Positions 1 to 10,382 of a DNA stretch of 64,000 nucleotides are shown here, in pieces; the stretch's first letter is position 1, and each line of letters opens with the position of its first letter. Origin of the DNA: Sophora flavescens. Its lineage: Eukaryota > Streptophyta > Magnoliopsida > Fabales > Fabaceae. The notes under the pieces are model-generated. The model had not been told where the DNA came from, did not search any database, and saw only the letters and a list, made by a program, of their open reading frames with translations. The position numbers were made by a program, and so were the translations under genes. Location: NCBI GenBank assembly GCA_030762895.1, contig CM061068.1:79323228-79387227 (forward strand), read 5' to 3'.

Positions 1-168
1 TCATTCTTGGAAATCCTCTGAGATGAAAGATCACATCAGGATTCTTCACCAAAGATTAACTTACCCTGGATTCTGTTTCAACGCTTCAAAGATGCCATTA
101 CCAACAAAGAATCTGCTTCTCACATTACCTTCACTCATCTTCTGTCAAAAATTTTCAAGCAGCAAGGC

Positions 169-729
169 GTGTACGATGTTCTGAGTACAAAGCCTAAGGA
201 TGAACAAGAAAGACTCCTTCGTGAGAAAGGATTGCAAGCTATTGATTTTGGCAGGGTTAATCTCAGTGGCATGCAACTTAGCACATACAAGCAAGTGGAG
301 TTGGCCAAGCTTGAGGAGAAAATGAAGATTAAAGAAGAATCACTTGAGGCCAACGATGCTGCAATTCTTGGTTTAAAGAAAGGAACCGAGAGGAAGACTG
401 TGGCTGTGAGGCAACCCATTCCTAAGAGGACTACTAGAGGATATGTCCTCTCTGTATCTTCCGGTGCTACTATTCCACCTCCACCAAAAAGGACAAGGAA
501 AGTAATCATGTCTGAAGTAGAAGATGATGATGAACTACCTATCGCTGCCATTTTAGAAAAACAAGTTGTTGCTGTTGCTGGTCTAATTGCCAAGAAGAAG
601 ATGCAACCAGCAAAGAGGCCTAGAACAACTATGGCTTCTGAGGTAATAATCTCTGCTGATGATCCTGTTAGGATAGCAGTAGATGAACTAGTGTCCAATT
701 TGGGAACTACTAACACAAATAGACAATAG
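169..729 (+). CDS. Retroelement-encoded protein of unknown function, first half
   Basis: This is a 186-codon open stretch whose frame is also open upstream to about position 22, so its true start is not visible and position 169 is only a non-ATG convention. The upstream part contains an INLPWILFQRF-like segment of the kind found in extra ORFs of plant retroelements. The rest is lysine- and arginine-rich, with several basic clusters (for example PPPKRTRK and KKKMQPAKRPR) that could act as nuclear-localisation or nucleic-acid-binding patches. It ends with TAG at 727. It probably belongs with the ORF at 1076, from which it is separated by a degraded stretch. I do not recognise the family with certainty. 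Confidence 0.4.
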   Translation: MYDVLSTKPKDEQERLLREKGLQAIDFGRVNLSGMQLSTYKQVELAKLEEKMKIKEESLEANDAAILGLKKGTERKTVAVRQPIPKRTTRGYVLSVSSGATIPPPPKRTRKVIMSEVEDDDELPIAAILEKQVVAVAGLIAKKKMQPAKRPRTTMASEVIISADDPVRIAVDELVSNLGTTNTNRQ

Positions 730-1075
730 CATTACTATTGGAGCCCCCTTTCCTAAACCTTTGAAAACCTTGTTTCCAGCCATAATTCCTTCTTCCACTC
801 TCTATACTGACAAATCTGAAAACTGGGCCAAAGTACAGAGAGAATGAAAAATACTATTCCACACCATTCCACAAGAACCAAAACTTATTCTAACAAAGTG
901 GTATCTTCTGGCTAAGTATGAGTATGAACCCCTCAACATCTATCCATAATGGGTCAACCCTGAACCCCACACTCTAACTGGCCCATTCCCTTCCCAAATA
1001 TTTAATGAACATGGACCTCTCCTCACCCACTTTCCCCAATAGAGATTCCCTGCCAGAAAAATCTACCCCAATCTA

Positions 1076-2140
1076 GTGAAACTTCCACCCCTTAAACCAT
1101 TCACTGATGGAGTAGAGAGGGTTATAATATCTTACTGGCATACTGATCCCAGCAAGAAGGATCTTGGGAGTGTTCTCGAGAAAAGAGCCAGATCCTTCAG
1201 GCAAATTCCTTTTGCGATGGACAAGACCACAAAATGGATGACTTTCAAACATCCAAAAGTATATGGAGCTGTTGTTGATCAGTTTGTGGACACTCTCATG
1301 TATGAGATTCTGAAATGGGAATTCAACCACTTCAAAGCAGATAGAGCTGCACGGTTTATCCCTCCAACCTGGTTAAAACACTCCACTTCCACAAATGTTG
1401 GAGTCAAGCCCTACAAGATCCGTCCTAGGTTGTCAATGATAGATCTAAACAAGGATAAGGACCGGAACCATCCAAGGCACAAAGGAAATATGCCAGTAGT
1501 TGAAGACATTATGCTAGATCTTAGTTCTGAACCCTTTCACCACTCACAGATGGATTACATTCAATCTTTGCCAATTGAGATGGTCATTGAGGCTAACTAT
1601 GCATGAGCTTTCTGGCAATCCCACTTAATTCACTACACCAGAAAAGCCTCCACTTCTGGCCTGACTGGTGAAGAGAAGAAGAAAACTCCAAAATTCATAG
1701 GCAGATGTGGACTCTCTCGTGTCAGATATTTGATCTTTAAGGATCTTTGGGGTCTGCCAATAACAAGTCGTGATGTAGAAATTCCTAATCCTATTCATTG
1801 GGCAAAGGATGTCCCTGAGCCAATTCTATAATATGCCTTTGCCTTAGCTTCAACCTCACCCTCTGAACATACAACAGAAGAATTAATTGTAGAAGGCCCT
1901 GAGCTGAATGTTGAAATCTTTTCGAAACCTGCTTCCGAACCTTCAACTCCTTTAGCTGATGCCGTTGTTGTTGCTACTGTTGAGCCAACTCTGACAGAGC
2001 AGCCTGATGAGGTCTGTGCTTCTAAGCAAGGTGCTGAGTCTGCTAAGACATCATCTCGACCATTAGCTCTTGCTATGGTTCATCCACCGGCCCAAGCTCA
2101 AGACACTGTCTCAGACTCTGTCCTTGCCACCAAATCTTGA
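1076..2140 (+). pseudogene. Retroelement-encoded protein of unknown function, second half (broken)
   Basis: One reading frame runs from 1076 to TGA at 1604, continues in the same frame to a TAA at about 1829, and then continues to about 2140. Two in-frame stops therefore break it. The first part is globular in composition, while the last third is rich in Pro, Ser, Thr, Ala and Glu. Its place between the left edge and the 3' LTR suggests an env-like or extra ORF of a large retroelement. I do not recognise catalytic motifs, and the function is unknown. Confidence 0.4.
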
Positions 2141-2768
2141 GGACATCATTGGAAGAATTATTGATGATAAGGTTGGTAAGATAGTTGAAGAGAAGACATA
2201 ACAGATGACACAACAGATTGAAGAAAGGGTACCAAAGCAAGTTCAAGATACCTTGGCCCCTACGAATGCAATGGTGACTCAAATGCTGGCTTTATTAATG
2301 GATTTTCAGAAAAGCCAAAATCCAAATCAAAACCAACCCCCTCCACCACCTCCTTTTACCTAAATCTTTTCTTTCTTATCTTATTTGTTTTTGCTGGCTA
2401 TGATGGTCCACTCCTTTTACCTTTTTGTCTGATGACAAAAAAGGGGGAGAAAGGAAAGAGATTAAATTTTATATAACATATTTTGTCTGCATAAGTTTAA
2501 TCTATTCATCTTTTTGATACATTGCCTTGACTTCTTATGCCTAAATTTTGTCTATAAAGTAAATTATGCTCTGATACTGGTTTGATCTGTTTATTCACAA
2601 ATGTTTGATAGGCTTCTATCTTGGTATGATAACTTGTATTACCTTGCAAATAAGACTTTGTTTTATATGCCTTAACTGCTCTGATCTGTTGAATTCTATG
2701 TCTTAGGGGGAGCCTTGCAAACTTTCTTAGACTTTGCTATTTAAATTTAATCAGTTTTTGTCATCATC
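2141..2768 (+). other. Non-coding internal region before the polypurine tract
   Basis: This stretch is AT-rich with no supported ORF. It contains two copies of a short purine word, AAAAAGGGGGAGA at about 2438 and again at the polypurine tract. That pattern is common just upstream of the 3' LTR in copia-type elements. Confidence 0.4.
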
Positions 2769-2782
2769 AAAAAGGGGGAGAT
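2769..2782 (+). other. Polypurine tract
   Basis: The purine run AAAAAGGGGGAGAT lies immediately before the LTR start. It is the expected primer site for plus-strand DNA synthesis. Confidence 0.7.
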
Positions 2783-4085
2783 TGTTGGAACCAGAGTGGC
2801 TCTGGTTTATTTAATCTCTAGGTTTTGATGTTAACAAAAGGGTTAAATTTGGTTGGCAAAGTGTTAGTTGAGATCTAACAAGTGAGTTCAGTTTATGCAG
2901 GAATATCCAAAATAATATAAGGTATACAATGCTTGGACTCTTGTAAAGAATTATCCGTCCAAAGGTTGTCCAAAGACTTGTGTGACGAGCGCTTCTACCA
3001 CATCAGTGGACGAGCAGAATAAAACCTTGTGTAGATGCGTTCTAAAACTAAGTGCCAGTAGACGGTTCTACATCTTCTATATCGTTACTACCTTGAATAT
3101 GATTTAATGTAATATGGACCACATTGAAATTATTTCAAATGATTGATATTTATTTCAAAGAAATATATGTTCTTTATATTTGTTAACACCTTGTCTTTTT
3201 GTGAGAAAATTCATAGTACTGTCAAGGAAATACAAAAAGTAAATAGTACAATTGGAATTGCAAAACGATCTGTACGATGACATCTTTATTGCTGGACAAA
3301 AGCTGGGTTATACACAAAGGAGGAAGGAAAGTTTTTAAGGTACAATTGCTCGAAACAGTGAGCCTCCATTTTGTGATTTTCTGATAACCGAGGATGCTTT
3401 TCAACACGGCCAAAATGAAGCTATCAGTCTCAACGGATATCATGCATTTAATGTTATCTCTATAACGGGACTATTCAAATAACCATTGAAGATTTACAAG
3501 AGAAGTTGAAGACCACTATTTATATAGAAGGTCTCAAGCACTGAAGAACGACTTTTGCCATTTGAGCAATTGCAAGATATTGAAAGCTCATATTCCCTTT
3601 GTAAAGAAAAATTCTGTAATTCTAAGGTTGAATATTTGTAAAAATATTCAGTAGATTTTAAACCTTCATACCCTCACATATAGTGAGTTAGAAAGATCTT
3701 AGAAAAATCTCTGTGATAGAGTTAGACCCTGAAGAGGCTTGGCAAGAAAGCAATACTTGTAGCCTGGAGAGGTGAAGAATACTTGTTTTAGAAACTATTT
3801 GGAAATAGTGGAGGAAATCCTTCAAGTAGAAGGGACTGGGCGTAGCTCTTGGTTGGAAGAGAGCGGACCATGATAAAATACCTGAGTGAATTTTTTATCC
3901 CTTATCTTTTACAGTTTTATTTATTTATACTAACTATGGGATTTGATTTTAGTTTTGTTATTCTTGTGTGCTTAAACTTTTTATCATCTGTTTGTTAAAA
4001 AGCTTCTCAAAAAAGGTTTTTGCGAAAATAATTAACAAACACAATTCAACCCCCCTTCTTGTGTTTGCCTGTGCCAACTTCAACA
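2783..4085 (+). repeat. 3' LTR (1303 bp)
   Basis: The LTR starts TGTTGGAAC and ends CTTCAACA, giving short imperfect inverted ends. Upstream lies a polypurine tract. A TATA-like word (TATTTATATAG) at about 3515-3525 could be the LTR promoter. The end is a C-rich CAACCCCCC segment followed by about 35 bases, which is typical for the 3' end of many plant copia LTRs. The 5' LTR is outside the window, so element age and target duplication cannot be judged. Confidence 0.7.
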
Positions 4086-4266
4086 TTATTTCTAGTTGTA
4101 GATCTATGCTTTCCTCTTTTCCAAACTTCAAGTGAAGTTTATTCGGAGGCAAGCTAACGTAGTAGCTCATTGCTTGGCAAGGGTAGCTATATTCAATACT
4201 AGCCCTCATCTCTATAATTCTTGCCCATCTCGTATTGAACCTTTTATTATCAATAACATGAGTTAG
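4086..4266 (+). pseudogene. RNase H-like (RVT_3 type) C-terminal fragment
   Basis: Right after the LTR, two frames read as the C-terminal part of a plant RNase H-like domain. The segment IISSCRSMLSSFPNF is followed, after a one-frame slip, by FIRRQANVVAHCLARVA and a tail ending NNMS with TAG at 4264. The RRQAN-x-x-AH-x-LA pattern is characteristic of the RNase H domains at the end of plant LINE polyproteins and related genes. The upstream part is missing from this side of the LTR, suggesting that the retrotransposon inserted here. Confidence 0.6.
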
Positions 4267-4485
4267 CTTGTTTGGTTAAAAAAAAATCCTTTTCAAAGAT
4301 GGTGGAAATCATATTCTCTTTCAAATTGATTCCATTCTCAATACTTCTAAATTTTAAATTTTTATTATTCACAGAATTAATAGTATTTTCTAAAAAAATA
4401 GATAGAGTTTATCATTCATTATTTAAATTTTTTTATCTAGATATATAATATGATTCCGTCATATATATATATATATGTATGGGTG

Positions 4486-4662
4486 GGGATCAAGTTACTC
4501 TAAGAGTAACTTTAAAAGAGTTACTCCAAATCCTCACCTTGATTTATTGAAATATCCAATGGAAGTTAAGTGACTTCTTTAATGAATTAATATAGGTCAT
4601 TGGATTACAACAAAATCAATGGTGGAGATTTGGAGTAATTACTCTTGGAGTAACTTGATCCC
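4486..4662. mobile_element. Small MITE with ~24-bp terminal inverted repeats
   Basis: The left end GGGATCAAGTTACTCTAAGA is repeated in reverse complement at the right end, with one mismatch in the first 20 bases. A weaker second inverted segment (AGTTACTCCAAATC) lies inside. The total is 177 bp with no coding capacity. The target duplication is obscured by flanking TA repeats. Confidence 0.6.
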
Positions 4663-4664
4663 TA

Positions 4665-4736
<72 letters not shown>

Positions 4737-4761
4737 ATATATATGTATGTGTGTATGTATG
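4663..4761. repeat. (AT)n-(GT)n microsatellite
   Basis: A compound simple repeat: about nine AT units, about 26 GT units and a degenerate TATG/TGTA tail. The pararetrovirus sequence starts directly to its right. The short ORF through it encodes only Cys-Val repeats and is not a gene. Confidence 0.9.
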
Positions 4762-4932
4762 TATCGGTTACAAGTGTTTCTTTCCGTGCAGCGTTGGTCA
4801 GCCGTAAGGGTGTTCCCGGTAGTAAAGCCCGCAGGTTAGGGTTGTAAATCTGTTGGTAAGCCAGGTGGTCCCGGTGTCTTGGTAAGAAATCTGTCTCTGA
4901 TATAGGTACTAGATAACGTAGGTTCAGTTGTC
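4762..4932 (+). other. Pararetroviral 5' leader
   Basis: A leader of about 170 bases precedes the first ATG of the movement-protein frame. It contains three GTAAG splice-donor-like words (4804, 4856 and 4882). The usual 12-base initiator-tRNA primer site is not intact; only partial matches are present at the left edge. Confidence 0.45.
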
Positions 4933-5727
4933 ATGTATAGCTTACTAAAGATGGTGTCTAGAAAATGTAAAGAAAAGGTAGAAGAAATAGATCAAACCAG
5001 TTCTGGTCAGAGTCTTAATTCATCTTTAATAAACGAACAACAAATAATTTTACCTGATATATAACAAAAATTAAACAATTGGAGCATTCCACCAATAAAT
5101 GTCTCTGAGATTTATAAAACAAAATTAATGGATAAGTTCAAGTCTGATTACATAATCAAGACTGCTGAATATATCATTAAAGTAGATAAAACTCAAGAAA
5201 GCTTAAATCTATTGAATTTATCTATGCTAAAAGAACACAAGCAAAAATATAGATTTTTGCACATTGGCTTAATACAAGTAGAAATAAAACCTCTTCATAG
5301 GTTAGGAATAGATACACCTGTGTGTGTATGCCTAAGATATACTCGTCCTGCAAAGTTCGAGGATCAAGTTCTTTCAATAATTGAGACCAATCTTTATGAT
5401 GGTCCCACTTTTTTCAATAACTATCCAAACTATACCATGTCTTTGGAAAGTCTGGGAAAAAATAAACATAATATCAAATTAGATATAAAAATAAAGGAAG
5501 GGATTTGGAATCCAAATTCCTATCCAATGGCAGTAATATATAAGATATATTACAAAGCCATGAAAACAAATATTTCTCCTAAAGCATTAAATATTTCTTC
5601 AAAAGAAGATACTTTGCTTCTTCAAGTCAACCTCGAAAAAGCAAATGCAGTTACTCCTAAGAGACTCAATCATAATAAGGTCTCTAGGAATCTTGACTGG
5701 AATTTACAAGAAATTCTGCCTCCATAA
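4933..5727 (+). pseudogene. Pararetroviral movement protein region
   Basis: The frame opens at ATG 4933, is broken by TAA at 5062, and from ATG 5128 is open for 199 codons to TAA 5725. The central part (about residues 48-110 of the longer piece) matches the 30K-superfamily movement proteins of Caulimoviridae. It includes LHIGLIQVEIKPLHR, a LCLR-type segment (here VCLRYTR), a YDGP turn and a following NYPNYTMSL strand. These proteins move virus between cells through plasmodesmata. The same frame continues past 5725 into the next ORF, so this was probably the N-terminal part of a longer polyprotein. Two nonsense codons mark it as a pseudogene. Confidence 0.75.
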
Positions 5728-5745
5728 GAGCCAGAACCCTCTCAA

Positions 5746-6426
5746 ATGTCAATACCCATTGAATATGCATCTGGAAATGTTTCGATAAGTTTTGCGCCTT
5801 TTAGTAGGTGTAACTCTACCAGATCATTTATAACCCCTGAGGGATCTAAACAATCAAATAATTCAAGAAAATCAATTGACTCATTTCATTCGTTAAGATT
5901 AGTAGGAATAAGAGATCATCCTGTTATTCCTCAACCTGAATATAGGATTGAAACACCACAATCAGTCCAACCAATAACCCAGAAAGAGTCACCAACTCAA
6001 TCTGAAATAAACCAAAGTTTTGAAACAAATAATCAATGTTTTGTTATTACAAAGTTTTACATTGATAAACAAAAACTTCAAAAAGAATTTTTGGAATCCA
6101 AAAATAATAATAAACGAAAATGGTTTTTTACCATTTTTTCACAACAAGAGATAAGACAATATAGGGAAGCCTACTATGCTTATCTCGAGGAGGTAGAGGA
6201 TGACAACATTCCCTACTTTACTTGGTTTAAAAAACATTGTTTTGAAAATTTAGAAATAAAAACTTTAAATTCTACAAAAAAGATTTGGAAAACAACTAAA
6301 GGTAAAGAAGTTATTTCTGCAGTTCCTCCTTTGGAAGAAATAACTTTTCCAAATATAGACAATATTGAAATAACAGCATCTCCTTTCAAAGCCATGAAAG
6401 AAGATACAAAAACTTTAACAATTTAA
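5746..6426 (+). pseudogene. Pararetroviral polyprotein, region between movement and coat proteins
   Basis: This 226-codon segment continues the movement-protein frame after the TAA at 5725. Its first third is Ser/Pro/Gln-rich and probably disordered. A later part has the pattern KFYIDKQKLQKEF, then a Trp/Phe-rich stretch and YYAYLEEVEDDNIPYFTWF. Similar segments link the movement and capsid domains in single-polyprotein caulimovirids (family knowledge; the specific match is inference). It ends with TAA at 6424, again in a frame that carries on. Confidence 0.6.
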
Positions 6427-6465
6427 CATCCTACTCGAAATGATATAAAAAATATTCAACAACAA

Positions 6466-7806
6466 TTGAATTTTACAAATAAGCTTTTATACCAAGTTAC
6501 TAATACTTCAGAAGATAATGAAATACCTTCAAAAGGTGAAACATCAAAAAAATTGGAAAAATCGATTATAACTCCTTATGAACTTTCAGATTCTGAAATA
6601 AAAATAGGAAAGGAACCTACTAGCGACCTTTTAGAAGAAATAAATAAAAGACTATCTTCATTAAAAATATCTTCGCCAAAAGTAAATATGATAAATAATG
6701 AAGACATAATAAAACTAGAAGAACAGTTTAAAAATACAGGAATAGATATGATCAACAAGATAAAAAATACTTCAAGAAGTTATCCAACCTCTCGAAATTA
6801 TTATCATAGACCCACTTTACCAGATATTCAATTTGAAGATAATAATCTTGATTTAGCATCACAATATACCGGAGATGGTATTGTGGAATGGAACATAGAT
6901 GGATTCTCAGAACATCAAATAATGAGAAAACTGAAAGAAATGTCAATGGCAGTAACTGCCTACAGGGCAAAAAGAAATAATGCCCTAAGTACAGTCAAAT
7001 TATTAATTCAAGGTTTTACTGGAAGCCTGAAAGGATGGTGGGATAATAATTTAAGGGAAATAGATAAACAAACAATTCTTACATTTGTAAAACAAGAAAT
7101 AAGGAATAATGAACAAGGTGAACCCGAAACAATTCAAATAGATCAATAAGTAGAGGCATTAATCTTTTCAATTTCTCAAGCATTTGTTGGAGACGCCAAT
7201 GTTTTTGCGGATAGATCACTTGAAATATTAAATAGTCTTTATTGCCCAACCTTAGAAGAATTTAGATGGTATAAAGATAATTTTTTAGCAAAAATTTACA
7301 CACGAACAGATTGTAGACATTCCTATTGGAAAGACAGATTGATTTCTGGTCTCCCGAAGAATTTTGCACAAAAGGTAAGAACTCAGATAAAAAATGAATA
7401 CCCAGGAACTCCTTTAGAAGATTTAACTTATGGAAGAATAATTTCAATAATAAATAAAACAGGTCTACAATTTTGTACTGATATAAAAATGCATAGACAA
7501 GCAAAATTTGAAAGTAAAACAAATAACAAAGAATTAGAAATTTTTTGTGAAAAATTTGGATACGAAAAAATAACTCCTCCTTCTAAACAAAGGAAGAATA
7601 GACCACATATAATTAGAAATTACAAAAGGTTCAATAAAGGTAAACAAATTGAAAGACCCTATAAACCTTATAAGAAACCACAAAATAAAAATTACAGCAA
7701 ACCATACAATAAAGGATTTGATAAAAATATTATTTGCTATAAATGTGGCCGTGCAGGTCATATAGCAAAGAAATGTAGAGTTCAACAAAAAAATAAAAGA
7801 CCTTAA
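6466..7806 (+). pseudogene. Pararetroviral coat protein with CCHC zinc knuckle
   Basis: The frame is open from 6427 to TAA 7147 and then, unchanged, to TAA 7804. The capsid core spans the 7147 stop; it contains LIQGFTGSLKGWWDN before the stop and CPTLEEFRWYKDNF plus FWKD-like and GLPKNFAQKVR segments after it. A lysine-rich region precedes the zinc knuckle CYKCGRAGHIAKKC (C-x2-C-x4-H-x4-C) near 7735-7776, which in this family binds the pregenomic RNA. The internal stop destroys the capsid domain. ATG 6466 is only the first methionine of this piece and is probably not a true start. Confidence 0.8.
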
Positions 7807-7807
7807 A

Positions 7808-8107
7808 ATGGATGATGAAATAAAAAATCAGATTGCAAAATTTTTATTATATGAAACATATTCATATGATAACTCATTCACAGATGAAGAACAAGAAATA
7901 ATTTATCAGAATCAAGAAACATCCTCTGATTCTGATGTCGGATTTCTAAGTTATGGATGTCTTGGAGATAACTGTGATTGCAAATTTACTATTAATGTTA
8001 TTTCCAAAGAAGCTAGAGTCCTGTTAGACCTAGTTGGTCAAATTGAAGACCCACAAGTCAAATTAGCAATCTTAGAAAAATATAAAGAATTAGAAAGCAA
8101 GAAATAA
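7808..8107 (+). pseudogene. Linker ORF between coat protein and protease
   Basis: A 99-codon acidic ORF starts two bases after the coat-protein stop in another frame. Its C-terminal helix (GQIEDPQVKLAILEKYKEL) resembles the short conserved segment between capsid and protease in caulimovirid polyproteins. Its N-terminal half is rich in Asp, Glu, Tyr and Ser. It may be a genuine small ORF, but more likely it is a frame-shifted part of the polyprotein. Confidence 0.5.
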
Positions 8108-8219
8108 CAACAAAAGAAATTTCAGGATATAATTTAAAGGATATTTTGAATCCTGAAACATCCTTTAATTTATTCAGGAACCAATAACTCTTCCCCTTTT
8201 ATATAAAGAAGCCAAAACT

Positions 8220-10382
8220 TTGAAATCTGAAGTTTCTGAATTAAAACAAAAATATAAAATTTTACAACAAAATTTTCAAAAATCCTTGGGGAAAGGAAAG
8301 GGAAAGACTATTTCAAACTCTTCTTCAACGCGTTTTGACGATGATAATCTCGAAAAAGAGTTCGATGCTCTCTGTAATGAGGAGACAAACTTCTTTTTAA
8401 GAATAAAAATAATGCAACAAAAATGGCATGTTAAGATAAACCAAAAAATTAAAAAATCTTTTCATCAACCATTCATTGCATTAATAGACTCTGGAGCAGA
8501 CCTCAACTGCATTCAAGAGGGACTAATTCCAACCCAGTATTATGAAAAAACACTTCAAAAGCTATATACTGCTAATAACCAAAAACTACAAGTAAGCTAT
8601 AAATTAGAAGATTCTAGTATTTGTAATAATGGAATATGCTTTGTTAGCTCATTCCTTTTGGTAAAGGACGCTTCAGAACAGATAATTTTGGGAACTTCTT
8701 TTCTCACTCAACTTTATCCAATACAAATAACCGAAGAAGGAATAAAAACAATAAAAGACAACCAAGAAATACTGTTTGAATTTATAAATCCAATAAAAAG
8801 AAAAGAGTTAAATAATCTAAATGAAAATCTTGAAGAAAAGAATTTCTTAACAATAATTCAAAGAAAAGAAAATCAAATAGGATTTTTACAAAAGGAAATC
8901 CTATATGCAAAAATAGAAAAGCAAATTCAAGATCCTTCAATAAAAGAAAAGATAATTGAAATACAAAAGGAATTTGAAAAGGAAGTTTGCTCAGAAGTTC
9001 CCAATGCCTTCTGGGAAAGAAAAACTCATATGGTATCTTTACCATATGAAGAGGGATTTCAGGAAAGTAAAATTCCCACCAAAGCTCGTCCAATTCAAAT
9101 GAATAGTGAAAAATTAGAATATTGTAAAAAGGAAATAAAAGGATTTCTTGATAAGAAACTAATTAGGCCCAGCAAGTCTCCCTGGAGTTGCACGGCCTTC
9201 TATGTTTCAAATCAATCAGAAATAGAGCGAGGAGAGCCTCGAATGGTAATTAATTACAAGCCTTTAAATAAAGTTTTGAAATGGATCAGATACCCAATTC
9301 CCAATAAAAGAGATTTAATAAAAAGATTACATAATGGAATAATCTTCTCAAAATTTGATATGAAATCAGGATTCTATCAAATAAAGTTAGAAGAAAAAGA
9401 TAAATATAAAACTGCTTTTACAGTTCCTTTTGGTCATTACGAATGGAATGTAATGCCTATGGGATTGAAAAATGCACCCTCTGAATTCCAACACATAATG
9501 AATGACATTTTAAACCCTCATTCAGAATTTACCATTGTTTATATTGATGACGTTTTGATCTTTTCACAACCATTAGATCAACATTTCAAACATCTCAATA
9601 TTTTTAAAGAAACAATAAAGAGAAATGGAATGGTGATATCTGCCAAAAAGATAAAACTATTTCAGACAAAAATAAGATTTTTGGGTCATGAAATCTATCA
9701 AGGAACAATAACACCAATAAACAGAAGTATCACTTTTGCTGAAAAGTTTCCAAATGAATTAACTGATAAAAAACAATTACAACGTTTTTTAGGTTGTTTA
9801 AACTATGTCTCGGAATTTATCCCAAATATTAGAATTAAGTGTAAACCCTTACATTCTAGGCTTAGAAAAACTTCGAACCCTAAACCATGGTCAAAGGAGT
9901 TATCCAATTTAGTCTTAGATATAAAAAGGGATGTCAAGTCTCTCCCATGTCTAGGCATTCCTCATCCAGATGCTAGTCTTATTGTTCAAACTGATGCATC
10001 AGATAAAGGATATGGTGGTATCTTACTACAAATCCTCCCTCATTCTAAGTTTGAACAGGTTGTTAGATTTCACTCTGGTCTTTGGATGCAGTCTCAAGAG
10101 AAATATAGTACTATTAAAAAGGAAATTCTATCTATAGTGCTATGTATCACCAAATTCCAGGATGATTTAATAAATAAAAGGTTTTTACTTCGAATTGATT
10201 GCAAGGCTGCAAAAGATGTATTACAAAAGGATGTTAAAAATTTAGTTTCAAAACACATCTTCGCCAGATGGCAAAGCCTATTAAGTTGTTTTGATTTTGA
10301 CATTGTATATTTAAAATGGGATAATAACTTTATTCCTGATTTTCTAACTAGGGAATTCTTGCAGGGCACTCTTCACAAATGA
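8220..10382 (+). CDS. Pararetroviral protease - reverse transcriptase - RNase H
   Basis: This is the only long intact viral frame here, 720 codons. Residues about 80-190 are a retroviral-type aspartic protease with active-site LIDSGADLNC. Residues about 290-470 are the reverse transcriptase, with SPWSCTAFYV, the MPMGLKNAPSEFQ segment and the catalytic YIDD box (VYIDDVLIFS). The connection follows (FLGCLNYVSEFIPN), then an RNase H at about 590-710 with acidic residues visible in TDAS, KKEIL, IDCKAAK and PDFLTRE. It would copy pregenomic RNA to DNA. No integrase follows. The true upstream limit is unclear because the first ATG is not shown by the frame. The last codons overlap the next ORF as ATGA. 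Intactness here contrasts with the broken neighbours. Confidence 0.88.
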   Translation: MKSEVSELKQKYKILQQNFQKSLGKGKGKTISNSSSTRFDDDNLEKEFDALCNEETNFFLRIKIMQQKWHVKINQKIKKSFHQPFIALIDSGADLNCIQEGLIPTQYYEKTLQKLYTANNQKLQVSYKLEDSSICNNGICFVSSFLLVKDASEQIILGTSFLTQLYPIQITEEGIKTIKDNQEILFEFINPIKRKELNNLNENLEEKNFLTIIQRKENQIGFLQKEILYAKIEKQIQDPSIKEKIIEIQKEFEKEVCSEVPNAFWERKTHMVSLPYEEGFQESKIPTKARPIQMNSEKLEYCKKEIKGFLDKKLIRPSKSPWSCTAFYVSNQSEIERGEPRMVINYKPLNKVLKWIRYPIPNKRDLIKRLHNGIIFSKFDMKSGFYQIKLEEKDKYKTAFTVPFGHYEWNVMPMGLKNAPSEFQHIMNDILNPHSEFTIVYIDDVLIFSQPLDQHFKHLNIFKETIKRNGMVISAKKIKLFQTKIRFLGHEIYQGTITPINRSITFAEKFPNELTDKKQLQRFLGCLNYVSEFIPNIRIKCKPLHSRLRKTSNPKPWSKELSNLVLDIKRDVKSLPCLGIPHPDASLIVQTDASDKGYGGILLQILPHSKFEQVVRFHSGLWMQSQEKYSTIKKEILSIVLCITKFQDDLINKRFLLRIDCKAAKDVLQKDVKNLVSKHIFARWQSLLSCFDFDIVYLKWDNNFIPDFLTREFLQGTLHK

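Larger units (their letters stand above)
1..4085 (+). mobile_element. 3' part of a large LTR retrotransposon (truncated by window start)
   Basis: The window opens inside the internal region of an LTR retrotransposon on the + strand. Decayed ORFs fill about 1-2140, then comes AT-rich non-coding sequence, a polypurine tract at 2769-2782 and a 1303-bp 3' LTR starting TGTTGG and ending TTCAACA. No protease, integrase or reverse transcriptase is seen here, so pol must lie upstream if it exists. An extra ORF between pol and the 3' LTR would fit a Sirevirus-type copia element, but a non-autonomous element is equally possible. The element lies directly against an RNase H-like remnant at 4086. Confidence 0.72.

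Noticed and set aside
4619..4807. 62-codon ORF with Cys-Val repeats
   Set aside because: It is the translation of a GT microsatellite; there is no coding evidence.
5128..7149. Three separate viral genes in a row
   Set aside because: The three pieces share one reading frame, are separated by single TAA codons, and one stop lies inside the capsid domain. A broken polyprotein fits better.
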